Notes: generated by a model not told the origin, from the sequence alone. DNA of 64,000 nucleotides from Paludibacteraceae bacterium (GCA_024401455.1 JAKSLA010000013.1:1-64000); one strand, 5' to 3'; counted from the stretch's first letter, positions 53,963-63,853 are shown. Numbers and translations: made by a program.

Positions 53963-54154
53963 TCAATCTTTGGAATTTGGAAATTTACGGCATGTATTGG
54001 CAAGTTGACAATTAGAGCAGGAATTGCAGTCTGGCGATGCTGTTCCTCCACAGTTGCAGCCACTCTTTTTAGCAAAGAATATTCGCCAAATGCTCCATGC
54101 AACGGCGGCTGCAAGGATAATGGCTACAATGATATTTTGTACCGTTTCACTCAT
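53963..54154 (-). CDS. FeoB-associated Cys-rich membrane protein
   Basis: 63 residues. One membrane helix (about 8-27) and a short tail with CNCGG, CNSCSNC and C residues, matching the small FeoB-associated Cys-rich proteins that follow FeoB in many genomes. The tail may take ferrous iron or form a cluster at the pore mouth. Its ATG lies two bases past the feoAB stop, so the two are coupled. Confidence 0.85.
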   Translation of the reverse strand: MSETVQNIIVAIILAAAVAWSIWRIFFAKKSGCNCGGTASPDCNSCSNCQLANTCRKFPNSKD

Positions 54155-54155
54155 T

Positions 54156-56624
54156 TCATCCTACAAAAAGAGAGCCTATTTGATGTATTAAGAAGGCTAT
54201 TACCCATGCCACTGATGTGGTGTAGATAATGGAGAATCCCGCCCATTTCCAATTGGACTCTTTGGCTATGGCGGTAATGCTTGCTATGCAAGGGTAGTAG
54301 AGCAGAACGAAGACCATGAAGCCAAATGCCACCAATGGCGTGATGGGGGTTTCGGGGTTGTTTCTACGTTCGCGTAATTTATTGACCAACTTTTGGGAAC
54401 TCTCATCGGCTTCCTTGTCTGCATGATAGAGGATGCCCATGGAGGATACTACGATCTCCTTGGCAGCGGCTCCGGTGAGGATGCTGATACCCATTTCCCA
54501 ATCGAAACCCAAAGGACGGACAACCGGCTCAACAAATTTTCCTATTTGTCCGATGTAGGAGTTCTTGTTCTGTGCTGCCGCCTTTTCTATTTCCAATTGG
54601 CTTATTTTCTCTTGCTTAACATTTTCGCCGAGGGCGTTATTTGCTTCCACTTGTGCTATTTGGGTATCTATTTGTTCCATTTCAGCATTCGTAGTAGGGA
54701 AGTAGCAAAGGGCCCAAATGATGATGGATGCCACTAATATGACCGATCCCATTTTCTTCAAGTATTGGACAGCCTTTTCCCACATGTGTATCAATGTGTT
54801 GCGTGCTGAAGGAATACGATAAGGAGGCAATTCCATAACGAATTGTTCCGAGTCGTCCTTAAACTTTGTCTTCTTTAGTAGAAGGGCGGTCAGTACGGCT
54901 ATGGCGATACCGATAAGGTAGATGCACAATAGCACCAATGCCTGATTCGACTCGAAGAAGGCCGAAACGAAAAGCAGATAGACTGGTAGGCGGGCTGAGC
55001 ACGACATGAAAGGTATGGCCATCATTGTGATGAGTCGGTCTTTCGGATTTTCAAGTGTACGGGTAGCCATGATGGCAGGTACTCCGCAACCGAAACCGGT
55101 CAACAAAGGAATGAATGATTTGCCGTGCAATCCGATTTTATGCATCACTTTATCCATAATGAATGCGGCGCGGGCCATATAGCCTGTGTCTTCCAATAAA
55201 GAGATGAAGAAGAAGAGTATCAATATGTTAGGGAGGAAAACGATAACGCCTCCAACGCCGGCTATGATACCATCTACGACAAGGTTGGATAAGATTCCTT
55301 CGCCCAAGAATCCTTGTATGATTTCACTCAACCACTTCACACCCTCTTCAATCCATCCTTGTGGGTATTGCCCTATGGTGAATGTACATTCGAACATCAG
55401 CCAAAGGAAGAGGCCAAGAATTGGAAAGCCTAACCATTTGTTGGTCAGGACCACATCAATGGCGTAGGAGAGTTCCTCCTTCTCCTCTCTTGTCTTTTTG
55501 AATGTCTCTTTTAGCGCACCACGGATGAAGCCATATTTGGCGTTGGTAATGACGCTGACCGTGTCTTCGCCATACTCTTTTTCTATTTCGGCTTGGCACT
55601 TTTTCACCACTTCGCGTATATTGTCGATGTTGCCCAGATGCTTCTCCAAATGTTGGTAGGTGTTGTTATCGTTCTCCAACAATTTGATGGTTACATATCT
55701 AAATGGGAAATCAACGGCTACTTCAGCATGTTCGGAGATGAGCGGTTTTATCTTGTTGATGGCACTTTCCAACTCATTTCCGTAGTTGATGTGGATGTGT
55801 TTGGTGATTTCATCCGTCTCTTCATATACTGTGATGATGTGGTCAAGCACGTGTTCGATGCCTTTGCCCGACTTTGAATTGGTAGGTGCGCAAGGGAAGC
55901 CGAGCATTTTTTCCAATTGAGATTCATCCAATTGATGTCCTTTTCGTTCCAACTCATCGTACATATTGAGTGCCATGACCATACGGACGTTCATATCTAT
56001 GAGTTGGGTTGTCAGGAAGAGGTTTCTTTCTAAATTGGAGGCATCTACAATATTGAGCACCACGTCAGGGTGTTGTTCGGTGATGTATTCTCGCACGCAA
56101 AGTTCCTCAGGCGTATATTCGGTGATAGAGTAGGTGCCTGGCAGATCCACCAGATTGATGGTGTATCCGTTTCGGTGAAAGGTTCCTATTTTGGATGAGA
56201 CGGTCACGCCGCTGTAATTGCCCACATGTTCGTGCAAGCCTGTAGCATGGTTGAAGAAGGAAGTTTTTCCGCAGTTGGGATTTCCCACCAAAGCGACCGT
56301 GATTGTTTTGGTCTTCTCGTGGATAATGCGTTGCACTTCTTCAGAGAAGGTACCCTTGAATTCATAGAGTTCTTTTACCCCATCTTCGACGCTGACGACC
56401 TCGATATGTTGGGCTTCGCTTCTACGAAGGGAAACATGACTCTGCATGATCCGGTATTCGATAGGATCTTGAAGCGGTGCATTTTTAACAACGCTTACTT
56501 TCTTTCCTTTAAGAAAACCCATTTCCATCACACGGTGGCGGAAACCACCATGACCATTTACTTTTACGATGATACATTCCTGTTTTTCAGGGATATCTGC
56601 CAGCGTTATTTTTTTCTCTTCCAT
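54156..56624 (-). CDS. feoB: Ferrous iron transporter, FeoA-FeoB fusion
   Basis: 822 residues. An N-terminal FeoA-type SH3 domain (about 1-80: ECIIVKVNGHGGFRHRVMEM, GFLKGKKVSVVKNAPL) is fused to FeoB. The G protein part has GNPNCGKT (near 116), LVDLPGTYS and LNMYDELERKG. The membrane permease part shows LLEDTGYMARAAF and GFGCGVPAIMATRT. A GTP-gated inner-membrane Fe2+ uptake system results. The fusion is known in Bacteroidota. It heads a four-gene operon with the Cys-rich peptide, the hemerythrin protein and a LuxR regulator. No Fur-box search was possible. Confidence 0.93.
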   Translation of the reverse strand: MEEKKITLADIPEKQECIIVKVNGHGGFRHRVMEMGFLKGKKVSVVKNAPLQDPIEYRIMQSHVSLRRSEAQHIEVVSVEDGVKELYEFKGTFSEEVQRIIHEKTKTITVALVGNPNCGKTSFFNHATGLHEHVGNYSGVTVSSKIGTFHRNGYTINLVDLPGTYSITEYTPEELCVREYITEQHPDVVLNIVDASNLERNLFLTTQLIDMNVRMVMALNMYDELERKGHQLDESQLEKMLGFPCAPTNSKSGKGIEHVLDHIITVYEETDEITKHIHINYGNELESAINKIKPLISEHAEVAVDFPFRYVTIKLLENDNNTYQHLEKHLGNIDNIREVVKKCQAEIEKEYGEDTVSVITNAKYGFIRGALKETFKKTREEKEELSYAIDVVLTNKWLGFPILGLFLWLMFECTFTIGQYPQGWIEEGVKWLSEIIQGFLGEGILSNLVVDGIIAGVGGVIVFLPNILILFFFISLLEDTGYMARAAFIMDKVMHKIGLHGKSFIPLLTGFGCGVPAIMATRTLENPKDRLITMMAIPFMSCSARLPVYLLFVSAFFESNQALVLLCIYLIGIAIAVLTALLLKKTKFKDDSEQFVMELPPYRIPSARNTLIHMWEKAVQYLKKMGSVILVASIIIWALCYFPTTNAEMEQIDTQIAQVEANNALGENVKQEKISQLEIEKAAAQNKNSYIGQIGKFVEPVVRPLGFDWEMGISILTGAAAKEIVVSSMGILYHADKEADESSQKLVNKLRERRNNPETPITPLVAFGFMVFVLLYYPCIASITAIAKESNWKWAGFSIIYTTSVAWVIAFLIHQIGSLFVG

Positions 56625-56663
56625 TAATTAACAATTGAAGTGCCTATCTTCCTTTTCTTGGTG

Positions 56664-56671
56664 CAAAATTA
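56664..56671 (-). promoter_or_regulatory. Putative -7 box of the feo operon
   Basis: TAATTTTG on the minus strand fits TAnnTTTG, 39 bases before the ATG at 56624. The -33 is weak (TTGC). Confidence 0.4.
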
Positions 56672-56852
56672 ATGCGTTGCCGAATAAAAGGCAAGGATAT
56701 TTTCCATGCACTATATTGTACTATAATGTATTAATCTTACCGATACAAATTTACACATTGTCTTCATTCTCTCTTATTGCCTTTTTTAGTTATTTTTCTT
56801 CCCGACATTACCAAAAGTTAGTAGTAGGAGACTATCACTTTTCATAATTTTC

Positions 56853-56860
56853 TATTTTTG
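56853..56860 (+). promoter_or_regulatory. Putative -7 box of the vsr gene
   Basis: TATTTTTG fits TAnnTTTG, 61 bases before the ATG at 56922. No -33 match. Confidence 0.4.
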
Positions 56861-56921
56861 CAGGGACATAAGGATAAAGGTAAAAACGAAATATTTATAG
56901 AAAGCCCTTTAACGAATTGAT

Positions 56922-57431
56922 ATGGATAAGATGACTCCAGAGCAGCGTAGTCGGACTATGAGTCGCATTCGTAGTCGCAACACCAAGCCAGAACTTTTGG
57001 TACGGCGTTATCTTTATGCCCACGGCTTTCGTTATAGGGTGAATGTGAAGACGCTTCCTGGAACACCTGACATTGCTTTGCGAAAATACCGCACGGCCAT
57101 CTTCATCAATGGTTGTTTCTGGCATGGCCACTCATGCTTAAAAGGGAAGCGGCCTAAGACAAACAGCGAATTTTGGATTCAGAAGATCTTGCGCAACCAA
57201 ACTCGTGACGAGGAGGTGCGAGTTAAACTTCGTGCTTTAGGGTGGCGCACAATGGTGGTTTGGGAGTGCCAATTAACGGCAAAAAAACGAGAAAAGACAT
57301 TGGAGGAGATTGTCTATCTGCTCAATAGCGCCTTTTTGGATAAATATCGTAAACAGCCGCAACCTGTTGTTTATACAATGGACGAAGAAAGGGAAGTGGA
57401 TGTTGCGGCGGAGGATTTTGAAGAAATGTAA
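56922..57431 (+). CDS. vsr: Very short patch repair endonuclease
   Basis: 169 residues. SRIRSRNTKPELLVRRYLY, GTPDIALRKYRTAIFINGCF and WHGHSC are the hallmark Vsr motifs, with catalytic Asp in TPDIAL. It nicks T:G mismatches made by deamination of 5-methylcytosine. Vsr genes usually sit beside a cytosine methyltransferase gene; none is found in this window, so this is an orphan copy. The C-terminal 25 residues (DEEREVDVAAEDF) are acidic and unusual. A shared terminator follows. Confidence 0.92.
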   Translation: MDKMTPEQRSRTMSRIRSRNTKPELLVRRYLYAHGFRYRVNVKTLPGTPDIALRKYRTAIFINGCFWHGHSCLKGKRPKTNSEFWIQKILRNQTRDEEVRVKLRALGWRTMVVWECQLTAKKREKTLEEIVYLLNSAFLDKYRKQPQPVVYTMDEEREVDVAAEDFEEM

Positions 57432-57436
57432 GCATA

Positions 57437-57477
57437 AAAGAGGCTGTTTAACTCGAAAAGTTAAGCAGCCTCTTTTT
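57437..57477. terminator. Bidirectional terminator between vsr and PL11
   Basis: AAAGAGGCTG-T-TTAACT pairs with AGTTAA-G-CAGCCTCTTT around a short loop, with A and T runs on both sides. Confidence 0.85.
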
Positions 57478-57509
57478 ATATGGAGTCTTTCTATAATTTA
57501 GAAGTTCCC

Positions 57510-60500
57510 TTATTTTTGTTGAGTCACAACCACTTTTTTCGCAGTGCCATTGTTCATCATTATGATGTTGATGCCGGGCTGCAATGAATGAAGTTTCAAT
57601 CCGGCAACATTGTAGATGCCTGTAATCTCAAGTTCCTCCTCGTCAGCATCGATGTTCTCAACATTTGTCACTTCCTTGACTTCCTTGACACGAAGGATGA
57701 TGTCATCAACTGCCATATGTGAAACGGAACGGCCGAGCCACATTTCAATACCTGTGATGTGCTTCAATCCTGCATTCAACTTATAGTTAGACGCTACGAT
57801 AGTGCCGTTGTAGGTTACTGTCAAGTAAGTTCCATTTTCATTGCTTGTCACTTTAAAATGCGACAATTTTGTTGGAACAGCCTTTGAATAACCATCGTTT
57901 ATTATACTTGCGATCTCTACGCCAGCCGCATTATAGAGCGTTGAGGCTCCGTAACTTGGTGTTGTAATATAGAATAGCGTCTCGCCATCGTCTGTTTTGA
58001 CAGTCATTGTCGAGGTGTTTTGGTTGGATACTGAATGACCCCAATCAAACATAAACACATAGTCTGTAGCATTGGTAAACGCATCGCTTTTGGATGCCAA
58101 ATCTATGCTTGAACTACGGTCGCCACTGCCGGCTGCCTGATCGATATGGAAGCAGTGCTTGCCATTAGCCATCTCTTGTTGCGACATTGCTGCATTACCT
58201 TCAAATCCGTAAGTTGTACCGGCCTCTTCGAAGTCAAGGCGGAACGATTCTGTCCAAGTCACTTCTTCGTCATCGTCGTCCTCTACACTTCCTGGAACGT
58301 ATGCTCCGACGCAAAGGTACAGTTTACCGTTTTCTTGTACCAGTTGAACTCTGCTACCCGAAGCGGTCTTCGCACCTTCGATGATGATGTCGGTAAGTGA
58401 ACCACTTTCCACGCTTTCTAACTTACCCAACTTATACATTCCATCTGTCAATGCAAAGTCGTTGTCAATTTGGAATACCGGTGCAAGATATTGTGGACCA
58501 TTCTGCCAGTTCTGTTTGCGAATGTTTAGTGTACCCATATCTACGACATCTCTCTCCTCTTGTGAAAGTTGGAAGATGACCCTTGAACCTTCATGAAGAT
58601 TCAAAGTGCCGATTTTCATCGTTGCATAATCTCTCTCCATTGTACTTGTGGCATCATGAGAAGGGCAAAGCGTTGATCCATACTCCATTGTCAGTGAATT
58701 GTTGATTGTTGCGCCGCAATAAAAGTTGGTATGGCGGTTTAACCAGACACTGCTGTTTTCAAGTGTTCCTCTGAAGTAGAATGAGCCATCCCAGATTTCG
58801 GTGTCGCCTGTATAGGAGAAGGAACGTGCGGTTAGTTTCAACAGTCCGTTGCCTTGCTTCACAAGTCTCATCTTTCCTGTCAAATTGCCCTTCTGGTTGG
58901 CACCGTCAATAGTGGCACCCAGTTGTGTAGATGAATAGGAATATGAAATCTGATTATTGTTATCGTTTCCTGTCACCGATGAAGGAACATTGACGAATAG
59001 GTTGGCAGGAGAAACGCCCAACTCGCTTTCAATGCCGTAGTTTCCGGCCTCGCAAAGCATTACGTCTGCTCCATTTTGGTTGGCATTGATTGTGCTTCCG
59101 GCCTTTAGTTCAGTACGGCCAGTATTGGTGAGAGGCACAGGCGCTTTGGTGATGCCTTCCAATTCACCCAAGAAGAAGCCTGTGTGAGGAGGTTGGTTAT
59201 ATCCGCACATTTGCCAAACCATTGCCTGACGATACTCAGGGTCGTACCACAATGACGGGATTCTCCAACGTGTCTCAATATCGGTAGAGTAGATGCGAAG
59301 TTCTTTATTGTCGCCCGAGCGCATTACAATCTCTTCACGCCAGTCGCCTAAGATATCGCCTTGTGCACAGTGGTTTTTCTTTGTGTCGTTAGTTGTTGCT
59401 GCACCATCCGTCTGCATGATACGGAGGTTGCCTGGCTTGTAAACAACGGCTGGTTGGTTTCTTGCACCACTTGGAGAAGCCATTATTTCCTCAAGAAGAT
59501 CTCCGTCCCAATAGATACGTCCGTTCAAGTTTGCCCATCCGGTAAAGTCGTCAGCATTGATGCCGCCGATTATCTTATGTGATGCTGCCGAAATCAATCC
59601 TGAAGATACACTTCGACCTTCACAACCAGGGTATTCATCATAGAAGTTACCCATCAATGCACGTCCGTCGTCGTCTGTGGCGGTGCTGCGGAATAGAATT
59701 TGTGATGTGGTGGCGTCACGAAGGTTGTTGGCTGGTTTCTCCTCGTTGCAGGCAAAGACCTCAAGTCCTTTACGGAACGGGTCAAGGTCGCCTACATGAA
59801 TAGCATCGCCGTGTCCCAAATCTGAAGTGGAAAGACCTTTACCGTTATGGTCGATGGTCATTGAACCATAGATGATTTCATCGCAACCGTCGCCGTCAAC
59901 ATCGGCAATGGACATATTGTGGTTTCCTTGTCCGAACCATGGGCTGCCCACCGTGTTGCATCTCCAGTACCAGCGTTGCGTCAGTTTATGAGTGGCAGGA
60001 TCTACGTCCAAAGCACACATCTTTGTCTGAGTATAGATTCCGCGGCCAAGCCAGATGCTGGCATGGCGGCCATCCAAAACGGGTGCGCCAAAGAAATATT
60101 TGGATGAGCGGTGGCCGTAACCTCCGTTTTTGTTGGTCGGACTCCAAATCTGTTGTTCATTCGTTCCTTCTCCCGCCTCAAATCTGCGCAATGGATATTC
60201 TATCACTTGGTAAGGGGCGCCTGTGGCACCGTTTAGGTATAGGAGAAGTTCTGCTCCTGTTCGTGTCCACGCATATTGTGACTGCGAATGGCTGACAAGG
60301 TCATTACGGGTGTTGGCATTCATATTGCCTACGTTGTAGTTTCTGCCATCGGCCATGTGAATAATCATATTATCTGCGCCACGCATTACCACTTCAGCCT
60401 TTCCATCCTCATCCCAATCGTAGGCAATGACATTGATTTCCACACAGTTCATGCTACACATGTTCGGACCGCAGTCGATCCACCATAGGCGTGTGCCATC

Positions 60501-61127
60501 CAATTTGTAGGCTTCAATGATTGTGTATGCAGTAGTATTGTTGACGGCGAAAATGTCTTTTGCGGCGCCATTGGGCCAAGTTCCGCCACCATCCGTCTCG
60601 TTGATACGTTTGACGATAACCTCTATCTGGCCATCCCCATCCAAGTCGGCAAGGCTGACATCGTTGAGCGAATAGTCCCATTCACAGATTCTACCATCTG
60701 TAGAGTAGATGACTCTACCTGTTCTGTCCACCACGTCTTTCATACGGATGGGAAGGTAGCCCGGCTGACCAGCATGGCCGTTCTTTACATATTTGCCTGT
60801 GCCTAATACGACGGCAGGCTTGCTTGCCTCTTGCTCTACGCCGTTCTTTACTGCTTTTACAGTATAAACGGATGTGAGGCTACCACCATTAACGAAAAAA
60901 TTGGACACCTCAAGAGGCGAAGCGTTAAGTTTTGTTCCGTCTTTGTACACATTATATGTGACGTCATAATATTCGTCAGCCTGAACGCGCCAACTAAGGA
61001 ACACGCCGTTTCCGCTGCGAGGGTCAACTGCCACGAGTCCTCTGTCTAATTTATCTGTCGTACGTTGTGCCATGCCCGAAAAGGCCAAGGCGGCGAGAAG
61101 AAACGACGAAAGTAATTTCTTTACCAT
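57510..61127 (-). CDS. Secreted PL11 rhamnogalacturonan lyase with autotransporter-like repeat module
   Basis: 1205 residues. The signal ends at GMAQ (residue 20). Residues about 22-640 are a PL11 beta-propeller lyase (RGLVAVDPRSGNGVFLSWR, SLADLDGDGQIEVIVKR, IADVDGDGCDEIIYG, calcium-loop DxDxDG repeats). It should cut rhamnogalacturonan I of pectin by elimination. Residues about 690-930 contain an autotransporter-associated beta-strand repeat (LVKQGNGLLKLTARSFSYTG). Residues about 960-1150 resemble a concanavalin-like module (FRLDFEEAGTTYGFEG). The end (TGIYNVAGLKL ... GINIIMMNNG) is a sorting-tail-like domain. No other pectin genes are adjacent. Confidence 0.85.
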   Translation of the reverse strand: MVKKLLSSFLLAALAFSGMAQRTTDKLDRGLVAVDPRSGNGVFLSWRVQADEYYDVTYNVYKDGTKLNASPLEVSNFFVNGGSLTSVYTVKAVKNGVEQEASKPAVVLGTGKYVKNGHAGQPGYLPIRMKDVVDRTGRVIYSTDGRICEWDYSLNDVSLADLDGDGQIEVIVKRINETDGGGTWPNGAAKDIFAVNNTTAYTIIEAYKLDGTRLWWIDCGPNMCSMNCVEINVIAYDWDEDGKAEVVMRGADNMIIHMADGRNYNVGNMNANTRNDLVSHSQSQYAWTRTGAELLLYLNGATGAPYQVIEYPLRRFEAGEGTNEQQIWSPTNKNGGYGHRSSKYFFGAPVLDGRHASIWLGRGIYTQTKMCALDVDPATHKLTQRWYWRCNTVGSPWFGQGNHNMSIADVDGDGCDEIIYGSMTIDHNGKGLSTSDLGHGDAIHVGDLDPFRKGLEVFACNEEKPANNLRDATTSQILFRSTATDDDGRALMGNFYDEYPGCEGRSVSSGLISAASHKIIGGINADDFTGWANLNGRIYWDGDLLEEIMASPSGARNQPAVVYKPGNLRIMQTDGAATTNDTKKNHCAQGDILGDWREEIVMRSGDNKELRIYSTDIETRWRIPSLWYDPEYRQAMVWQMCGYNQPPHTGFFLGELEGITKAPVPLTNTGRTELKAGSTINANQNGADVMLCEAGNYGIESELGVSPANLFVNVPSSVTGNDNNNQISYSYSSTQLGATIDGANQKGNLTGKMRLVKQGNGLLKLTARSFSYTGDTEIWDGSFYFRGTLENSSVWLNRHTNFYCGATINNSLTMEYGSTLCPSHDATSTMERDYATMKIGTLNLHEGSRVIFQLSQEERDVVDMGTLNIRKQNWQNGPQYLAPVFQIDNDFALTDGMYKLGKLESVESGSLTDIIIEGAKTASGSRVQLVQENGKLYLCVGAYVPGSVEDDDDEEVTWTESFRLDFEEAGTTYGFEGNAAMSQQEMANGKHCFHIDQAAGSGDRSSSIDLASKSDAFTNATDYVFMFDWGHSVSNQNTSTMTVKTDDGETLFYITTPSYGASTLYNAAGVEIASIINDGYSKAVPTKLSHFKVTSNENGTYLTVTYNGTIVASNYKLNAGLKHITGIEMWLGRSVSHMAVDDIILRVKEVKEVTNVENIDADEEELEITGIYNVAGLKLHSLQPGINIIMMNNGTAKKVVVTQQK

Positions 61128-61226
61128 GGTATTATTTGTTTATCCTGTTGGTTAAATTTATCACAATTTTCATTCTATTTCTGTGACAGCTACTAAATTA
61201 GGTTATTTTTTTCATTCTTGCTAATA

Positions 61227-61234
61227 CAAATTTA
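61227..61234 (-). promoter_or_regulatory. Putative -7 box of the PL11 gene
   Basis: TAAATTTG on the minus strand fits TAnnTTTG; the leader to the start at 61127 would be about 95 nt. The -33 is unclear. Confidence 0.35.
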
Positions 61235-61305
61235 CTTTTGTTAGGATGAATGTAGTAAAATTTGTTTTCCTGCTTGTTTCACTCCCTTATCCCTTATAAA
61301 GGAAG

Positions 61306-62148
61306 TTATTTTAAAAATCTACTATCCTCTAAAATGTTCTTTTCCGGTTTTTTCAATCCCCAATCTTCATATTTGAATTCACTTTCAATTTTTTCCTCTA
61401 TGTTATCGGGGAGGTTATGGAACAGGTCGAATCCTGTGATGCGTTCCACCTCATCAATGCTTACGGCATAATATTCCAATGGCAGGTGCCATTCCTCATT
61501 GGGGAATACGAAGCCTGCGCCCACATATTTTTCTCCACGTTTTTGAAGCACGGCTTTGAAAAAACCGTCAGGTACGGTGACAGCATTGAATTTGCCTATC
61601 GTATTGTTGGTGTTCTTCACGATAGGGCCGCATACGATGAGGATGCTGCCCTCTTTGCCTCTCGCCCAGATTCGACATTTGTCTTCCAACACTTGCCAAC
61701 AGCCGGCATTCATACTTCTGTCTTGTGGACAAATGTTAGTCAGATAGAAGCAGCTGTTCATGGCGCACTTATCCCACTTCATGTCGCCTGCGGGTGCCAT
61801 GTGTCCACGGCTATACCCAGAGTGCGAATAGTCTGCATTTGTTGCACAATGTTCTATATTCGGATCTGCTTGGAATTGGCGCTTCTTACGGCTTAACGTG
61901 CCTTGGGTCTCTTCTCTGGTCAGTTCGTAGGCTACCCAGTTAGGTATTAGCCGCTCTGTGTTGAATGAGAGGTTGAAGCCACAATAGGCGAGGAATTCTC
62001 CTTGTGTGCCGACATCAATTTTGGGGAGTTCCATCAATGATGTTTCGAACGGGACATTCTGATTTTCAAGTCTATTTTGTGAACTCTTGCAAGACGATGA
62101 GAGTGTGGTCAAAAAGAATATAATGGGGAGGATGAATGTTTTTTTCAT
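61306..62148 (-). CDS. DNA/RNA non-specific endonuclease (NUC1), lipoprotein
   Basis: 280 residues. A signal with a lipobox-like LSSSC places it in the envelope. The beta-beta-alpha metal nuclease core has SGYSRGHMAPAGDM (DRGH motif with Ser in the first place), then NSCFYLTNICPQ with the Asn. It degrades nucleic acids outside the cytosol, probably for nutrition or for clearing extracellular DNA. It is separated from nadB by a terminator. Confidence 0.88.
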   Translation of the reverse strand: MKKTFILPIIFFLTTLSSSCKSSQNRLENQNVPFETSLMELPKIDVGTQGEFLAYCGFNLSFNTERLIPNWVAYELTREETQGTLSRKKRQFQADPNIEHCATNADYSHSGYSRGHMAPAGDMKWDKCAMNSCFYLTNICPQDRSMNAGCWQVLEDKCRIWARGKEGSILIVCGPIVKNTNNTIGKFNAVTVPDGFFKAVLQKRGEKYVGAGFVFPNEEWHLPLEYYAVSIDEVERITGFDLFHNLPDNIEEKIESEFKYEDWGLKKPEKNILEDSRFLK

Positions 62149-62172
62149 ATATTTCGGGTATTTAGGAGTGAG

Positions 62173-62205
62173 TAAAAAAAGGAGAGCAACGCTTGATTGC
62201 CCTCC
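62173..62205 (-). terminator. Terminator of nadB
   Basis: On the minus strand GGAGGGCAA and TTGCTCTCC pair (one G-T or mismatch) around a 7-nt loop, followed by TTTTTTTA. Confidence 0.8.
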
Positions 62206-62269
62206 TTCATTTGGGATATTTCCTAAACGTAAATTTAGAAAATTGTGGAATTTATGGAAGGCCCTTCAA

Positions 62270-63853
62270 TTAATACAAACTGAAGTGGTCGTTCTTTTTC
62301 GGATAGTCTATCGTGTAGTGCAATCCACGGCTCTCTTTGCGTTGTGAAGCGAATTTGATGACCAAATAAGCGGTGTTGATGATGTTTCTCAACTCGCAGA
62401 GTTCCTTTGATACGACAGAGTGTTGGAAGAGGTTTTCCGTCTCTTTGTAGAGGAGTTCCAAGCGGTCGTATGCTCTCTTCAAACGGAGGTTGGAGCGAAC
62501 GATGCCGACGTATGAGTTCATGATCTGGTTCACCTCCTTAACGCTTTGGGTGATGAGCACCATCTCTTCGTTGAGGGAAGTTCCTTCGTCGTTCCACTCA
62601 GGAATTCTGTCGTTCCAGTCGATGTTGCCAATAATCTTCAATGAGTCTTTTGCAGCAGCGTCTGCATAGACGATTGCCTCAAGCAAAGAGTTGGAAGCCA
62701 AACGGTTGGCTCCGTGCAATCCTGTGCGAGAACACTCACCGGCGGCATAGAGATTTTTGATGGTCGTGCGTGCGTTCATATCTACCTTGATACCGCCACA
62801 GAAATAGTGTGCTGCGGGTACGACAGGAATGTATTGCTTAGTGATGTCGATGCCAACCTCCAAACATTTCTTGTAGATGTTAGGGAAGTGGGCTTTTGTC
62901 TCTTCTGCATTTTTGTGAGTAACGTCCAAATAGACGTGGCTCTCACCGGAGATTTTCATCTCGTTGTCGATGGCACGGGCAACGATGTCACGAGGGGCCA
63001 AAGAACCACGCTTATCATATTTCTCCATAAACTCTTCGCCCTTCTTGTTTTTAAGCACAGCGCCATAGCCACGCATAGCCTCGGTGATGAGGAATGAAGG
63101 GCGGTCGCCTGGGTTGTAGAGTGTAGTAGGGTGGAATTGGACGAATTCCATATCCTCGACCAAACCTTTCGCACGGTAAACCATGGAGATACCGTCGCCA
63201 GTAGCCACTGGAGGGTTGGAAGTGCTTTCGTAGATGTTACCGATACCACCGGTTGCCACCATTGTAATCTTTGACAAGAATGTGTGGACGTGGTGTGTAC
63301 GGATGTCAAGCACATAGGCTCCGTAACATTCGATGTTAGGCGTTGTGTGTTTGATGAGTTGTCCCAAGTGGTGTTGGGTGATGATTTCGATAGCAAAATG
63401 CTGGTCGTAAATATCGATGTTAGGGTGATTCTTGATTCTGTCGATGAGGCTTACTTGTACCTCGGCACCTGTGTTGTCCTTGTGGTGAAGGATACGGAAG
63501 TCAGAGTGTCCGCCCTCTTTGTGGAGGTCGAAGTTACCGTCTTCGTTGCGGTCGAAATCCACGCCCCAGTTAACCAACTCCTTGATTTGTGCAGGTCCGT
63601 TTTCGATGACCATCTTTACTACCTCTTTGTCACAGATACCATCGCCGGCGATTAATGTGTCTTCGATGTGGTGCTCAAATTTGTCCGTAGGTTTAGTAAC
63701 GGAAGCGATACCGCCTTGAGCGTAATATGTGTTTGCCTCCTCCAAATTTGTCTTGCAGAGGATGGCCACTTTTCCCTTATCAGCCACTTTCAATGCGAAG
63801 CTCATTCCGGCTATACCTGAGCCTATCACCAAGAAGTCATATTTCTTTATCAT
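62270..63853 (-). CDS. nadB: L-aspartate oxidase
   Basis: 527 residues from the ATG at 63853 (MIKKYDFLVIGSGIAGMS). An upstream in-frame ATG at 63880 would add nine polar residues before the FAD-binding strand, so the inner start is preferred. FAD motifs: GSGIAGMSFA, ATGGIGNIYE; the fumarate-reductase-like catalytic region HPTTLY and RGYGAVLKN is present, as is SRTGLHGANRLASNSLLE. It oxidises aspartate to iminoaspartate for NadA. The partner is 16 kb away, and the likely start of transcription is within 100 bp upstream. Confidence 0.93.
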   Translation of the reverse strand: MIKKYDFLVIGSGIAGMSFALKVADKGKVAILCKTNLEEANTYYAQGGIASVTKPTDKFEHHIEDTLIAGDGICDKEVVKMVIENGPAQIKELVNWGVDFDRNEDGNFDLHKEGGHSDFRILHHKDNTGAEVQVSLIDRIKNHPNIDIYDQHFAIEIITQHHLGQLIKHTTPNIECYGAYVLDIRTHHVHTFLSKITMVATGGIGNIYESTSNPPVATGDGISMVYRAKGLVEDMEFVQFHPTTLYNPGDRPSFLITEAMRGYGAVLKNKKGEEFMEKYDKRGSLAPRDIVARAIDNEMKISGESHVYLDVTHKNAEETKAHFPNIYKKCLEVGIDITKQYIPVVPAAHYFCGGIKVDMNARTTIKNLYAAGECSRTGLHGANRLASNSLLEAIVYADAAAKDSLKIIGNIDWNDRIPEWNDEGTSLNEEMVLITQSVKEVNQIMNSYVGIVRSNLRLKRAYDRLELLYKETENLFQHSVVSKELCELRNIINTAYLVIKFASQRKESRGLHYTIDYPKKNDHFSLY

